Shown here in pieces: positions 45,281 through 55,589 of a DNA stretch of 64,000 nt. The DNA is from Rhyacophila brunnea (taxonomy: Eukaryota; Arthropoda; Insecta; Trichoptera; Rhyacophilidae), in contig JAGYXB010000510.1 in assembly GCA_022495005.1 (NCBI GenBank), positions 1,178,001-1,242,000 on the forward strand, given 5' to 3'. Positions within the stretch are counted from its first letter, which is position 1; each line of letters begins with the position of its first letter. Made by a program: the position numbers and the translations under genes. The notes beneath the pieces are model-generated. The model saw only the letters and a program-made list of their open reading frames with translations, was not told where the DNA came from and made no database searches.

Positions 45281-46012
45281 AATTCGGTGTGTACTTATGT
45301 ACGCGCGTTAGAAGTTATACTTCTTTGGCGTAACAACACAAAAACAAAACTTTTGATAACCTAGATTCTTCGACTAGCTCTTAATTATCTTGTTAAATTA
45401 CACACTCAAGAAAAAATACCGCTTATTGGAACGCCGTTGGCTTATTTCTATACGCTTTAACTTATATTACTAAATTATATAATTATTTATCGTTGTTTTT
45501 ATTTTTTAAGTATCAACTTTCACTCTGACGTTTAATAGTTTGTTTACGTAAGGAATTGCAAATGGCCGACAGTAATAAATTCGCTGCCTAGGCAACGGAA
45601 CAATTCTAAACTATAATATTATACTGTATAATCGTCACGATTGCAGTATCATACTGTGGCATAAAGGTTGTGCGTTCGGCTGATAACCGAACAATCGGTG
45701 GTTCAAATCCAATCGAGTGCGCTTATTTTTTTGTGAAAAAATAAATTGTGTGATACATGTCACACGCCAAAAATACACTCTGATCTCATTTTCCAAACGC
45801 GTCTAAAGTATAACTTCAATAAAAAAAAATCGACTTATGAGCGAGTTTTAGATAAATACCTATACCTTTTTAATAATTCGATACATATATATTCAGTTGA
45901 CTTTGAAAAACAACATGTGAATTCTTTTACCAGACCCGGGATTCGAACCCGGGACCCACGTCACTATAAGCATGACGCATAGTCATCACAGGAGTTAATT
46001 ATATTATTAAGC
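45281..46012. repeat. Composite dispersed repeat with two tRNA-like modules
   Basis: GTGTACTTATGTACGCGCGT at 45289 and TCACACGCCAAAAATACACT at 45760 match 18226 and 18892. A tRNA-like stretch at 45656-45722 has a perfect 5-bp anticodon stem (TTCGG/CCGAA) around CTGATAA and a TGGTTCAAATCC B box. A second one on the minus strand (about 45930-45990) has GGTTCGAATCCCGGG. The first lacks a paired acceptor stem, and I could not fold the second into a full cloverleaf. Confidence 0.55.
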
Positions 46013-46089
46013 TGGGGGATAGACAGTGATGCATAAAATGTACTTCGTTTTTTATGCTTTTATTAAAAATAATATGAGACCGTAAAACG

Positions 46090-46250
46090 GGATGAATAGA
46101 AATGACGTGGAGAATATGAACAGTTCCAGAAAAAAATGAATCAGAGTGTTACAATTGCCAAAATGCTACTGTTTGCATTTCAATATGTATGATAATATTA
46201 TATTAAAATAAATGTTTCCTTTCTTTTTATTTGGTGTTCCTATTCATCCC
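46090..46250. repeat. Inverted repeat around ACGGGATGAATAG
   Basis: AAAACGGGATGAATAGAAAT (46096-46115) is mirrored by CCTATTCATCCCGTTTCGCT (46239-46258). Weaker variants occur at 46291 and 46432, suggesting two nested or tandem palindromes. Non-coding. Confidence 0.55.
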
Positions 46251-46499
46251 GTTTCGCTGGTAAATAGAAACAGACAATAATTTTGGGAAAATATCGATAG
46301 GGAGTGAATAATGAGACTTTATTACCAAACCATACAGCTGAATTTAGCTTGCAAACACAACTTTTTATCTTTTCTAATTTAGCTTTTCGGTCATTCAGCA
46401 TAAGATTTAAATTAAATATTAAATCTGAAAACGTTCCTATTCACTCCGTTTTTACTATACTCAATAAAAATCATAAGCAATCTAAAATGAATTTTTGAA

Positions 46500-47037
46500 A
46501 GATAATTTGTAGAAAAATACAAACTTTTATTGAAACTAAATTCGGTTGTTTTCATTCATTCAAATATATGATACCCATCTCCCTCTGGATGATGACGTCG
46601 TATTCTAGATATCTCCGATTTTCTTAAAAAAAAATACAAATTGAATTGATTTCTTTAAATTTGAAATACAGTGCTACACTGGTTTCTTTGCTGCGTAAAA
46701 AACTTCTGCAAACATTTCGTGTAAGAAGTATAGATAGTGTTAATTTAATATTTTTCGATAATACTAAACTTTTAATACTTACTTCCGTATCAACGACATT
46801 GAAATTCAGTTAATTTGCATAAGATCGGAGTCATTAAGTCAACTATTTGACTACATGATTAGAATCGTGGAGAAAAACATTTGACTTAATGAATTTTTAA
46901 TGCAATAGCATTAAAAAAACTGGACTTATTAATATTTGACATCAGCAATAAACCTATACTAGGTATTTGATACAATTGATGTTTATGACTGTCCTATTGC
47001 GTTGTATCTAGATTGCTGGATAACGTATCGACTCTAT
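46500..47037. other. AT-rich spacer sharing its right end with 52010-52072
   Basis: TTGATGTTTATGACTGTCCT and AGATTGCTGGATAAC (46975-47025) recur at 52013-52062, both just before a hAT-type end. The flanking DNA is therefore a repeat already carrying the element. No gene seen. Confidence 0.4.
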
Positions 47038-47551
47038 TAGTAACGAAGGTTGGAGGTAAGCTATTAAGTTCCGACATAAATAGTGGATACTAAACTTTGA
47101 CAGTCAAACGATTTTTTTTCATTGAACTAACACTACAATGCGTAGATAGTGTTTGTTAGTTTTTAAAATTCGATTAAAATCATGTACCTATCATTTTATA
47201 TATTTTATAGATAGAAGAATATATTTTATTTATTATGGTTTGCTTTAGGCAGGGCTTAATGAATTTCAAAAAGATAACCGACACCATCTGTAATAATATG
47301 TATTCTTAATTAAACGAAAACAAATAAGTATGACTGAAAAGGTGTTCACTATTTTATAGGATCGATAATAGCATATAATATAAACTATTAGGGTTTGGTT
47401 TAGGCAGGGTTAAATTGAATATTAAAAACCAACTAGCACCATCCGCAAAGTGTATGCTTAGTTCAATGAAAACAAATTAGTATGACTGACAAAGAGTAGT
47501 GTGCACTATTTATGTCGAATCTTAACAGCCTACCTCCACCCTTCTCTACTA
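47038..47551. mobile_element. Non-autonomous hAT-type element (514 bp)
   Basis: It is a relative of 8519-9089, with inverted ends TAGTAACGAAGGTTGGAGGT and TAGTAGAGAAGGGTGGAGGT. Flanking 8-mers GACTCTAT and GACTGTAT match at 7 of 8. Confidence 0.8.
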
Positions 47552-47567
47552 GACTGTATTAATGGTA

Positions 47568-48867
47568 CGAGGGTGGGTCAATAATTCCTTAGAAAAAAGC
47601 ATTAAAACAGTTTTTATTTTTGTATTTTTTTTTTATTTCTCAACATAATCTCCTTGGAGCTCAATACACTTGGTTAGACGTTTCTCAATTTTTTTTAAAC
47701 CGTCAGAAAAATAAGTTTTCGGAAGGTCCTCAAAATAAGCATTTGTCCGATCGATGACTTCTTCATTTGAAAAAAAACGTTGTCCACTTAGCCATTTTTT
47801 TAAGTTTGGGAAAAGGAAAAAGTCACTGGGGGCTAAATCTGGCGAATACGGTGGGTGGTCGACCAATTCGAACTTCAATTTTTCAATTTTAGCCATTGAT
47901 CGTAAACATGTGTGAACACGGGCATTGTCCTGATGAAAGAGGATTTTTTCCTGTTTAAATGAGGCCATTTTTCTTCAATTTTGTTTTTTAGCTGGTCCAA
48001 TAAAGATGCATAATAATCCTCTGTTATTGTTTTTCCTTTTTCCAAATAGTCAACGAAAATAATTCCACGTGCATCCCAAAATACAGTAGCCATAACCTTA
48101 CCAGCTGATTTTACGGTTTTCGCCTTCTTTGGACATGGTTTGCCTTCGCAATCCACTGCTTTGACTGTTCTTTCGTCTCGGGAGTATAGTGGTGTATCCA
48201 TGTTTCATCTACAGTCACAAAGCGACGAAAAAATTCATCCGGATTGCGTTGCATGAGCGACAACAGGGCTTTAGAGGCCACCACCCTATTGCGTTTATTG
48301 TCGACTGTGAGCAAACGCAGCACCCATCTTGCAGAAATTTTTTCATGCCCAATTTGTCATGTAAAATAGAAATGACGCTACCTTTTGAGATCCCTGTAAC
48401 CTCAATTATCTCACTCAACTTTAATCTTCGGTCACTTAACACCATATCGTGGATTTTATTGATCATTTCTGGTGTAGTCACCTCTACAGGACGTCCTGAG
48501 CGTGGTTCATCCTTTGTTGATGTACGACCACGTTTAAATTCATTTAACCAGTTATAAATAGTTGCAAGTGAAGGAGCAGATATGCCGTGAACTAAATCCA
48601 ACTCATTTTTTATTTCCTTTGCTGTTAACCCTTTTATATTAAAATGTTTAATAACAGCTCTAAACTCAATTTTCTCCATTTTCTATTTTTCCATTTTCTA
48701 CAAGCAATTTTTTTTTTAAATGTACGAGAAACACACATTAACCCGACCAATCTGATTGAAACTTCGCAGCATACTAAATCGGTAGTGCCGCTGCATGAAA
48801 ACAAACCGCTTACAGTACTAGTCGCGCCACCGGTCGGCTTTTCTAAGGACTTATTGACCCACCCTCG
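47568..48867 (-). mobile_element. Mariner transposon (1300 bp)
   Basis: The ends are CGAGGGTGGGTCAATAATTC on the left and, inverted, CGAGGGTGGGTCAATAAGTC on the right, one mismatch in about 28. The TA target duplication is at 47566-47567 and 48868-48869. The length is typical of full mariners. It carries one transposase gene on the minus strand. It landed 16 bp beyond the hAT-type element. Confidence 0.95.
47633..48679 (-). pseudogene. Mariner transposase, three frameshifts
   Basis: The gene would make about 348 aa, the family norm. Reading from 48679, the N-terminal part (MEKIEFRAVIKHFNIKGLTA...) is the helix-turn-helix that binds the TIRs. The catalytic triad is present across frames: VTVDETWIHHY, LFHQDNARVH, and YSPDLAPSDFF with 34 residues between the last two aspartates, giving D,D34D. 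Single-base frame changes occur near 48328 (in an A-run, before SARWV), near 48130, and near 47955 (before ILFHQDN). It therefore cannot make a full protein as assembled. The ends remain intact, so it could still be mobilised in trans. Overlapping + strand ORFs are shadows. Confidence 0.95.
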
Positions 48868-48869
48868 TA

Positions 48870-49162
48870 AAATAATATGTATATTATACTTGGCTTTGTA
48901 ATGAGGGTTTATACGACGTATTATTTGTGTTGGATACTAAAGAATATGCCAACTTTATATTTGTAGTCCATAATAAATTTCTTGGACTTTTCTACTTACT
49001 TACATACGAATTTTCTTTATGATAATGGCAATCAAAAGAATTTTCCGGCTCGTTTTGTTATGGGTATACTATCAATATCAATGCAATCCCCGTGCAGCCG
49101 AAGAGAGATTGCTCTTTTAAAGCATTTCTTTGTAGTTCTCTGTGGGTTCATTTACAATCCGT
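48870..49162. other. Spacer, no supported gene
   Basis: The + strand ORF 48982-49185 and the minus strand (with CFKRAISLRLHGDCIDIDSI) both read open for a while. Neither matches anything I know. Confidence 0.3.
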
Positions 49163-49444
49163 CTATACTGACAAAAACCTTTTAATTTTCATGTTCCCAC
49201 CAATACAACTCGTAGCTCTGCGGTTTTCATGATATTCCATCGTAGTACAGATGGATGATGTTTCATGGTGCAAATGTAAATTTTTATGAAAATATAAATT
49301 GATATTATTGTTTCTAGCTAGAGCCTTCAAAATGTAGTGTGGTAAATGGATGTGATCATCGCGGTAACCGGACAAAACAGAACATGAAGAGGAAGAACAG
49401 TGACAAAACAGAACAGCCAGTGGAAAAATAAAATATCGATTCAT
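49163..49444 (-). CDS. Unidentified minus-strand ORF with signal-peptide-like start
   Basis: ATG at 49444, in a good context (ACCAAAATGA), opens 93 codons. The start MNRYFIFPLAVLFCHCSSSS looks like a signal peptide; the rest is polar with LPHYILKALARNNNINLYFH and several cysteines. AAAAG|GTTTTT near 49180 might be a donor. It overlaps no repeat that I identified. It could be the first exon of a secreted or receptor protein, or a relic; I recognise no family. Confidence 0.3.
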   Translation of the reverse strand: MNRYFIFPLAVLFCHCSSSSCSVLSGYRDDHIHLPHYILKALARNNNINLYFHKNLHLHHETSSICTTMEYHENRRATSCIGGNMKIKRFLSV

Positions 49445-50921
49445 TTTGGTCGTATCTATATATTAATTGAATACTTATATAAAACTAAAAGTAATATATT
49501 ATTTATAATCAATGCATATTGGTTATTCGGCGTAAAAACCTAAATTTATCTGCTTGATTTTGATAATCATGCACAACTCCACAGACTTACTAAACTCATT
49601 ATTTTATTTCGTTGTACCTAGTATTAAGGCTAGGGGTGGCAGATTATATGAAAGTATGGTTGAAGCAGGCTGGTATGTTGAAAAAGTATAGGTGAGGTAG
49701 GCTGGCAATCAAGTTGCGGCAAAATTTCCACGTTAACATTATATTATACGAGTAAATTATAATGACCAAAGTAAATCTTCCGTGATGCATTGAATTTTTT
49801 TTGTCGCGTCGCTATTTCTCGTAAGTTGTCGGCTATTGTTGGCCTGCTTCATTCAGTTGTATGAGAAAGCCGATTTCTTGCCCCTCTTTTTATTTAATAC
49901 ATCTATGTCTTGAGGCTTTCCAGCGATTAGGAATGCAGATATTATATAGTTTGATTTTTTAACAGCGTATTTAAAACATGTGTTATTAAAAATCTATACA
50001 ACATTCGTGGGGTTGCTTCCAAAAGCTTATTATAGTAATTTTGCTTATAGAGATATGACAATTTTAATATTAAATGTATATTTTTCGTGAAATGTCATAG
50101 TTTTGTATATTGGTGTTCGTTTTTTTATCACCGTTCTGTTTATTCATGGAACCGATCATCGCATAGGCAAGGTCGCAAGTATCGCAAGGTTCTACGCCAT
50201 CGCGCCGCTGGTTATTTTATAGGACAAAGAAAAGATTTTATGTATTCATTTTGATAACTATATTAGTATTGAACCATATATTATTTAATGTGATTATGCA
50301 TGCACTGCATTTATGTATTTCTTATATTACGTACTGCTATTAAAGAGATTAAAATTAATACTTTAAAAAATAGATTCTAATTGATTGATTGACGGAAGCC
50401 TGTATAAACACTGCGCTTAATTATTGTAGTTAATTTGATTCGATTAGCAAAAAACAGCCTTCAGCGGATTTCATCTGAACTTGACAAAAACTCTACAATA
50501 ATAATTATCTATTACGTAACCAAAAGTTTCCATTCCTTTTAAAGATTATGACCTTTTATAATAATAAAATTATTGGATAACAAAATAATGGTTATTCAAA
50601 ATAAGTATTTAGTAAAAAAAATCACTAACATTAACTCATTCAAACGTTTACAAAATATATTGCAGTAAAATTCATTCAAAAACAATATTTACTGAAATCA
50701 ATATAAGAATTTAACTTATTGTTGACTTTGTTTTTTGTGAATTTTCTATTCTCATGTATGACGGTAACGTAGGTATTTGCAATACGTTTATCATGTGTGT
50801 TTTTTGTTTTAATAATAATTATCATTTAAAATCGTTATTTGAAACAATATCTGTTTGCAATAAAATAGTAAGTTGAATTCCACAAATTTTATACAAAATC
50901 AAACATTTATATATTTTTTAG
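49445..50921. other. AT-rich spacer or intron
   Basis: Part of the presumed gene 3 interval. GGTTGAAGCAGGCTGG (49659) and GGCCTGCTTCATTC (49841) form a loose inverted pair, perhaps a small MITE. I found no takeout-like exon here. Confidence 0.35.
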
Positions 50922-51043
50922 ATGTAACTAATATTTTGTCCGCATTGAAATCAAGGCAGCAAATATCTGACCTTTTGTTTATGTTTAAAACCGTAAATTC
51001 AATTTTCGACTACCTCGAACTGTTGGGTATGATTCAGTTTTGA
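50922..51043 (+). CDS. Candidate terminal exon of takeout-like gene 3
   Basis: After a pyrimidine-rich acceptor (ATATTTTTTAG) the sequence reads (D)VTNILSALKSRQQISDL and on through FKTVNSIFDYLELLG to TGA at 51041-51043. It starts two bases from a codon end, exactly as the last exons of genes 1 and 2 do, and with the first base supplied it begins D-x-T as gene 2 does. Length (122 nt) and the amphipathic helix pattern agree. The NWRE motif is absent. It may pair with the signal exon at 43140. A chance match is possible. Confidence 0.4.
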
Positions 51044-52120
51044 GTCCCTGTTTTTCTGTTGTAGTTTACCTATATATTTTGTTTGATAGGTGCATGCACC
51101 GTTTATTAATTAATACATAAAAAAAATAAGATTCTACAACAACCCCCCAATAGATGGAACACCTACCCCAACGCCATTGAGGCATCTAGTGTAACACCGC
51201 CATCTTTAGATTAATAAAGCATGAGCATAACTTTTTGCACAAGCAACGAGTGGTCCACTGCCATACTATTTATTGATAACTTACTTGCAAGCAGAGTTTG
51301 GTATTCTATAATGACTGAAAAGTATAAATAAGTTATTAGTTATTGTCGTTTAGAATCGACTGTCACATTGACAACCGTTCTAGTGTATTATGATATTATT
51401 ATTCACAGAAGAAGTTTATTTACTTTGATCGTCACTTCCAATTATTAATAACACAGAACCACTAAATCAGATGAACTCCAAGATACGTTAAAATAATCTG
51501 AAACTAAGGATACTCCGACAAGTGAACACGACAGACGCGTCAGTATGAGCACTCTATAGACAATGACAGGAATTGACAGGTCATCCATAGGCAACGGGAG
51601 GGGCGGATAGGTAGAACCAGTCGTGAATGTATCGGCTTTCTCTTCAGTCGGCAATGATCACACACAACCTATCGTAGGACTGAGAGAAAGACAAGATATA
51701 CATTTTATTCCCGCCACTTTAAACTGAGGCGTATTTTCCCTTACAACCACGTAGTGGGTTCTTTATACAAAACAGTTTGGCGATGATGAGTGTCCAAAAG
51801 ATGATCAAAATTTACAATGTTCACGCCGAATGGGATGTTAAGTATTTTTTGTGACGGTAAAAGATAAGTTCTGTTGTCTGATTTATAGCGCCGCAGTGTC
51901 CTCAGCCAATAATATATTTAATTAGGTTGTAAAATGATTAAATATGTATACTATAATATTACAGTGGTGAAGGGTGAATGTAGGTTAGATTAAGTTAGGT
52001 ACTTGCTAAAATTGATGTTTATGTCTGTCCTATTCCATTTTTATCTAGATTGCTGGATAACTTATCGGCTCTATCAGTGGCTAAGGGTGGAGGTAGGCTG
52101 TTAAGGGGTGCCGGACGAAA
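51044..52120. other. Spacer with hAT-end fragments before the fold-back element
   Basis: GTGGTGAAGGGTGAATGTAG near 51964 and CAGTGGCTAAGGGTGGAGGT at 52073-52092 are ends of the family at 8519. The second is cut off after ~30 bases where the fold-back element begins. The minus-strand 69-aa ORF at 51445 is unsupported. Confidence 0.4.
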
Positions 52121-52251
52121 CCCCGAAGGCCGAAATCCCGAAGGCCGAAATCCCGAATGCCGAAATCCCGAATGGACGAAATCCCGAACGGCCGAAATCC
52201 CGAATGGCCGAAATCCCGAATGGCCGGAATCCCGAAGGCCGAAATCCCGAA
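52121..52251 (+). repeat. Left terminal minisatellite, 9 units
   Basis: The unit is (G)GCCGAAATCCCGAA with variable spacers GG, GG, TG, TGGA, CGG, TGG, TGG, GG and a final A-run. It is markedly GC-rich in an AT-rich setting. The ORFs through it (repeating GRNPE or FGISA) are by-products. Confidence 0.9.
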
Positions 52252-52267
52252 AAATAAAAAAATATAA

Positions 52268-53325
52268 ACAATAATAATTTTCAACCAGCGGTACGCAAAT
52301 AGGCGGCGCTTTTTCGAGAGTGTGTAATTTTACAAGATAATAAAAATAGTTTTATAAAAACTATTATTAATTATGGATTGAAGCATAAAAATAATTTTAA
52401 ACCAGCGGTACCCAAATAGGCGGCTCTTTTTCTTGCGTGTGTAATTTACCATGATAATAAAAATAGTTTTATAAAAACTATTATTAATTATGGATTGAAG
52501 CATAAAAATAATTTTCAACCAGCGGTACCCAAATAGGCGGCTCTTTTTCTTGCGTGTGTAATTTACCGAGATAATAAAAAGAGTTTTATAAAAACTATTA
52601 TTAATTATGGAATGAAGCACAAAAATAATTTTCAACCAGCGGTATCCAAATAGGCGGCGCTTTTTCTTGAGTGTGTAATTTACCAAGATAATAAAAATAG
52701 TTTTATAAAAACTATTATTAATTATGGAATGAAGCACAAAAATAATTTTCAACCAGCGGTATCCAAATAGGCGGCGCTTTTTCTTGAGTGTGTAATTTAC
52801 CAAGATAATAAAAATAGTTTTATAAAAACTATAATAAATTATGGATTGAAGCATAAAAATAATTTTAAACCAGCGGTACCCAAATAGGCGGCTCTTTTTC
52901 TTGCGTGTGTAATTTACCAAAATAATAAAAATAGTTTTATAAAAACTATTATTAATTATGGATTGAAGCATAAAAATAATTTTCAACCAGCGGTACCCAA
53001 ATAGGCGGCTCTTTTTCTTGCGTGTGTAATTTACCGAGATTTAAAAACAGTTTTATAAAAACTATTATTAATTATGGAATGAAGCACAAAAATAATTTTA
53101 AACCAGCGGTACCCAAATAAGCGGCGCTTTTTCTTGAGTGTGTAATTTACCAAGATAATAAAAATAGTTTAATAAAAACTATTAATATTTATGGATTGAA
53201 GCATAAAAATAATTTTCAACCAGCGGTACCCAAATAGGCGGCTCTTTTTCTTGCGTGTGTAATTTACCAAGATAATAAAAACAGTTTTATAAAAACTATT
53301 ATTAATTATGGAATGAAGTAAGAAT
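52268..53325 (+). repeat. Left arm, 9 tandem 117-bp satellite units
   Basis: CCAGCGG occurs at 52285, 52402, 52519, 52636, 52753, 52870, 52987, 53103 and 53220: spacing 117, once 116. Each unit has CCCAAATAGGCGGC, CTTTTTCTTG, a TGTGTAATTTACC block and TTTATAAAAACTATTATTAA, which can form a small hairpin. Since 117 is 39 codons, the minus strand reads open for 218 codons as a 39-residue repeat; this is not a gene. Confidence 0.95.
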
Positions 53326-55588
53326 AATATTTTTTTTAAATGTCCCGGAAAAAAACATTCCCAGAAGAGCTAAAAAGGCTCTCAACTTTCATTCATCTGA
53401 ATAAAAGTTGGCAACCCTTCATACAATTTATCATACTTACTATCGAATGAACAAAATAATTAATGGATACATATAATTAAATCCATATGAAGCACATTTT
53501 TAGATTATGTTTATAACCAAAAACTTTGGTAGGACCATGGAATAGTGATTCCAAACGGGTATCGGAAACGATTAAGAAATATACTGCAGAATTTCATTCT
53601 ATTTTCTTTATAAATCATAGAAATTCTGACAAAAAGTAAAAATAAACTTTTCCCACATTTTTTTTTATAGTACTAGTATGTTAAAGTAAAGATGTCGCTT
53701 GTGGCGCAATTTTATTTGGTATTAAAAAAACTGTACTGTGAAAAATATGTACGCCATAGCATAATATATTTTCGATGAATGTTTATCATTTTTTAGCATT
53801 TTCTCCCTGGTGAATTATCTTTTATGTTGAAAGTTCACTGTTTTTGTGGAATATAGCAGCACTGGCTTTGCATATTATGAGGCTGTTAATTTCAAAGTTG
53901 GTAACCTGCATATTCAACCATTTTGAGACACTCGCAAACAACAGCTGTCAAGCACATTTAGGACTACAAATAGAATATTTTATTTTTGCAAACATATTAA
54001 TGATCAATTAGGAAAAGCGAGTAGTAAAATAAAATATCCTTAACGTCATAAGAATTAATAAAAATCATGTATAGAGTTGATATATATAAAAAATGGAGCC
54101 TGATGAATGTATTCAACTTTGCACTCGATTTCCTGTTTAATTCTATTTAACTAACAATCGGAGCTGAATTTGATATTTTATGAAAATACATATGTACGAT
54201 GGAATTGTACTCACAGAAATTGAGTCAAGAACAATATAAATAAAAGTATTTATGAAGGTTTCCGACTTTGAAACTAATAACCTAATATTATTTATGTTGA
54301 TTGAATCATTTCAAAAAAATGTAATTAACAGTGTGACATAATAAGTCACTAAAGATAATGATTATAAGGAAGAGTTTATATTTGCTATCATTCAGAATAA
54401 TTTTTATGGCTACCAATTCAATAAAATCAATGTGAAATCGCTATTATATGATACATATAAAAATGTCCCTCTAGTAATCTAGTTGGTCAAAACTCTGATG
54501 CGGTTAAATTAATTATTAAATTAAAAAATGGATAAAAAACGATAATTTGAAAGTCCGAATGAAGTTATATGTCAACCAACATGTATTTTTCAATGTACTG
54601 CGAAAATATTATAATTTGAAAAGTGTGCCGTGACATGAAAAAGGTTTGGAATCACTGCGATAAAATTAAATTTTCTTCAACGTTTTTGTACATAATTATA
54701 TTTATTTCATATCATTACTAGTCCAAGTCGACCCTGAGTCTCGAAAAGGTCGCCAGTGTTAAGCTAGATTTGATATAAATAAAAGAGATTTCACGATTTT
54801 CAAAAATGAAATATAGAAAGTATGATTTATTCAAAAATATTTTTATTAAATTCAACAAACTTATCACACTACATTTTAGTGATAAAAATACCGATAAAAT
54901 CTGATACCTATAATAATCAAAGACGGGTGTTGAACGAGCGCACATTTTACGACGGTTTTTTTAAATTGTGAGTTTTAAGAAACGTACATATTGATTAGTT
55001 AAAATACAAAAAAAATGTTATTTAATTGGATGCTAGGTTTTAGAGTGGTGAAGGGTGGAAGTGAGCTGTTAGGATCTGACATAAATGATGAATATTAACT
55101 TTGTCAGTTACACGTATTTGTTTTTATTGAACTAAGACTATTCCTACAATGACCGCGTGGCTTAAGCGTCGGCCTATGGCTTTGTGGGTCCCAGGTTTGA
55201 ATCCTGGGTCTGTGCAAGTACACATATTGCCTTTTCAATTTGTGTATGAGTCAGAGTATAGACCTAATGAGTTGAGGAAGTGGCTGACATCCATTTCTCG
55301 TAAAAAAATAAACCTGGATCGGACATGGTTGAAAAAAGAAAGAAAACTTACAGATTGAGTTTGGAACATGACTACGTATTAACAAAGCTAATGAAAATGT
55401 TATGTATACCTGATAATTATTAATAAAAGACAGCTTTATCACTTTCGTTCTCAGATAAGACCACATTGAACTGTCCATCATCAGAAATCAAATTCCGATA
55501 AAACCTATAATCAATATAAAAGGCTTGTATTACAAGCGCATTTGATAATTATGATTAGGTTATTACCCATCTAAAATGATATTTAAAA
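53326..55588. other. Central region of the fold-back element
   Basis: It is about 2.2 kb of AT-rich DNA with no recognisable transposase. It contains a hAT-type end fragment (GTGGTGAAGGGTGGAAGTGA at about 55045) and a SINE (55149). The only ORFs are under 80 aa. It may be unrelated genomic DNA between two inverted satellite arrays. Confidence 0.5.
55149..55350 (+). repeat. tRNA-derived SINE, family 2, copy 2
   Basis: The A box GTGGCTTAAGCGTCGG, the B box GGTTTGAATCC and the body GAGTCAGAGTATAGACCTAA and GGCTGACATCCATTTCTCGT match the copy at 14630. The overlapping ORFs are chance. Confidence 0.75.
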
Positions 55589-55589
55589 T

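Noticed and set aside
45656..45722. Functional tRNA-Ile gene
   Set aside because: No paired acceptor stem and located in a dispersed repeat; the same applies to tRNA-like heads at 250, 14635, 41341 and 55149.
46675..46730. Small exon between a CAG and a GTAAGA at 46676-46728 as a takeout gene 3 exon
   Set aside because: The ~17 residues encoded do not resemble any family segment and the length does not match exons 2-4.
48189..48557. 122-aa + strand ORF
   Set aside because: Antisense shadow of the mariner transposase.
52330..52986. 218-aa minus-strand ORF and similar ones at 56003-58725 as repeat proteins
   Set aside because: They follow the 117-bp satellite exactly; the frame stays open only because 117 is divisible by 3. 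No start context or domain.
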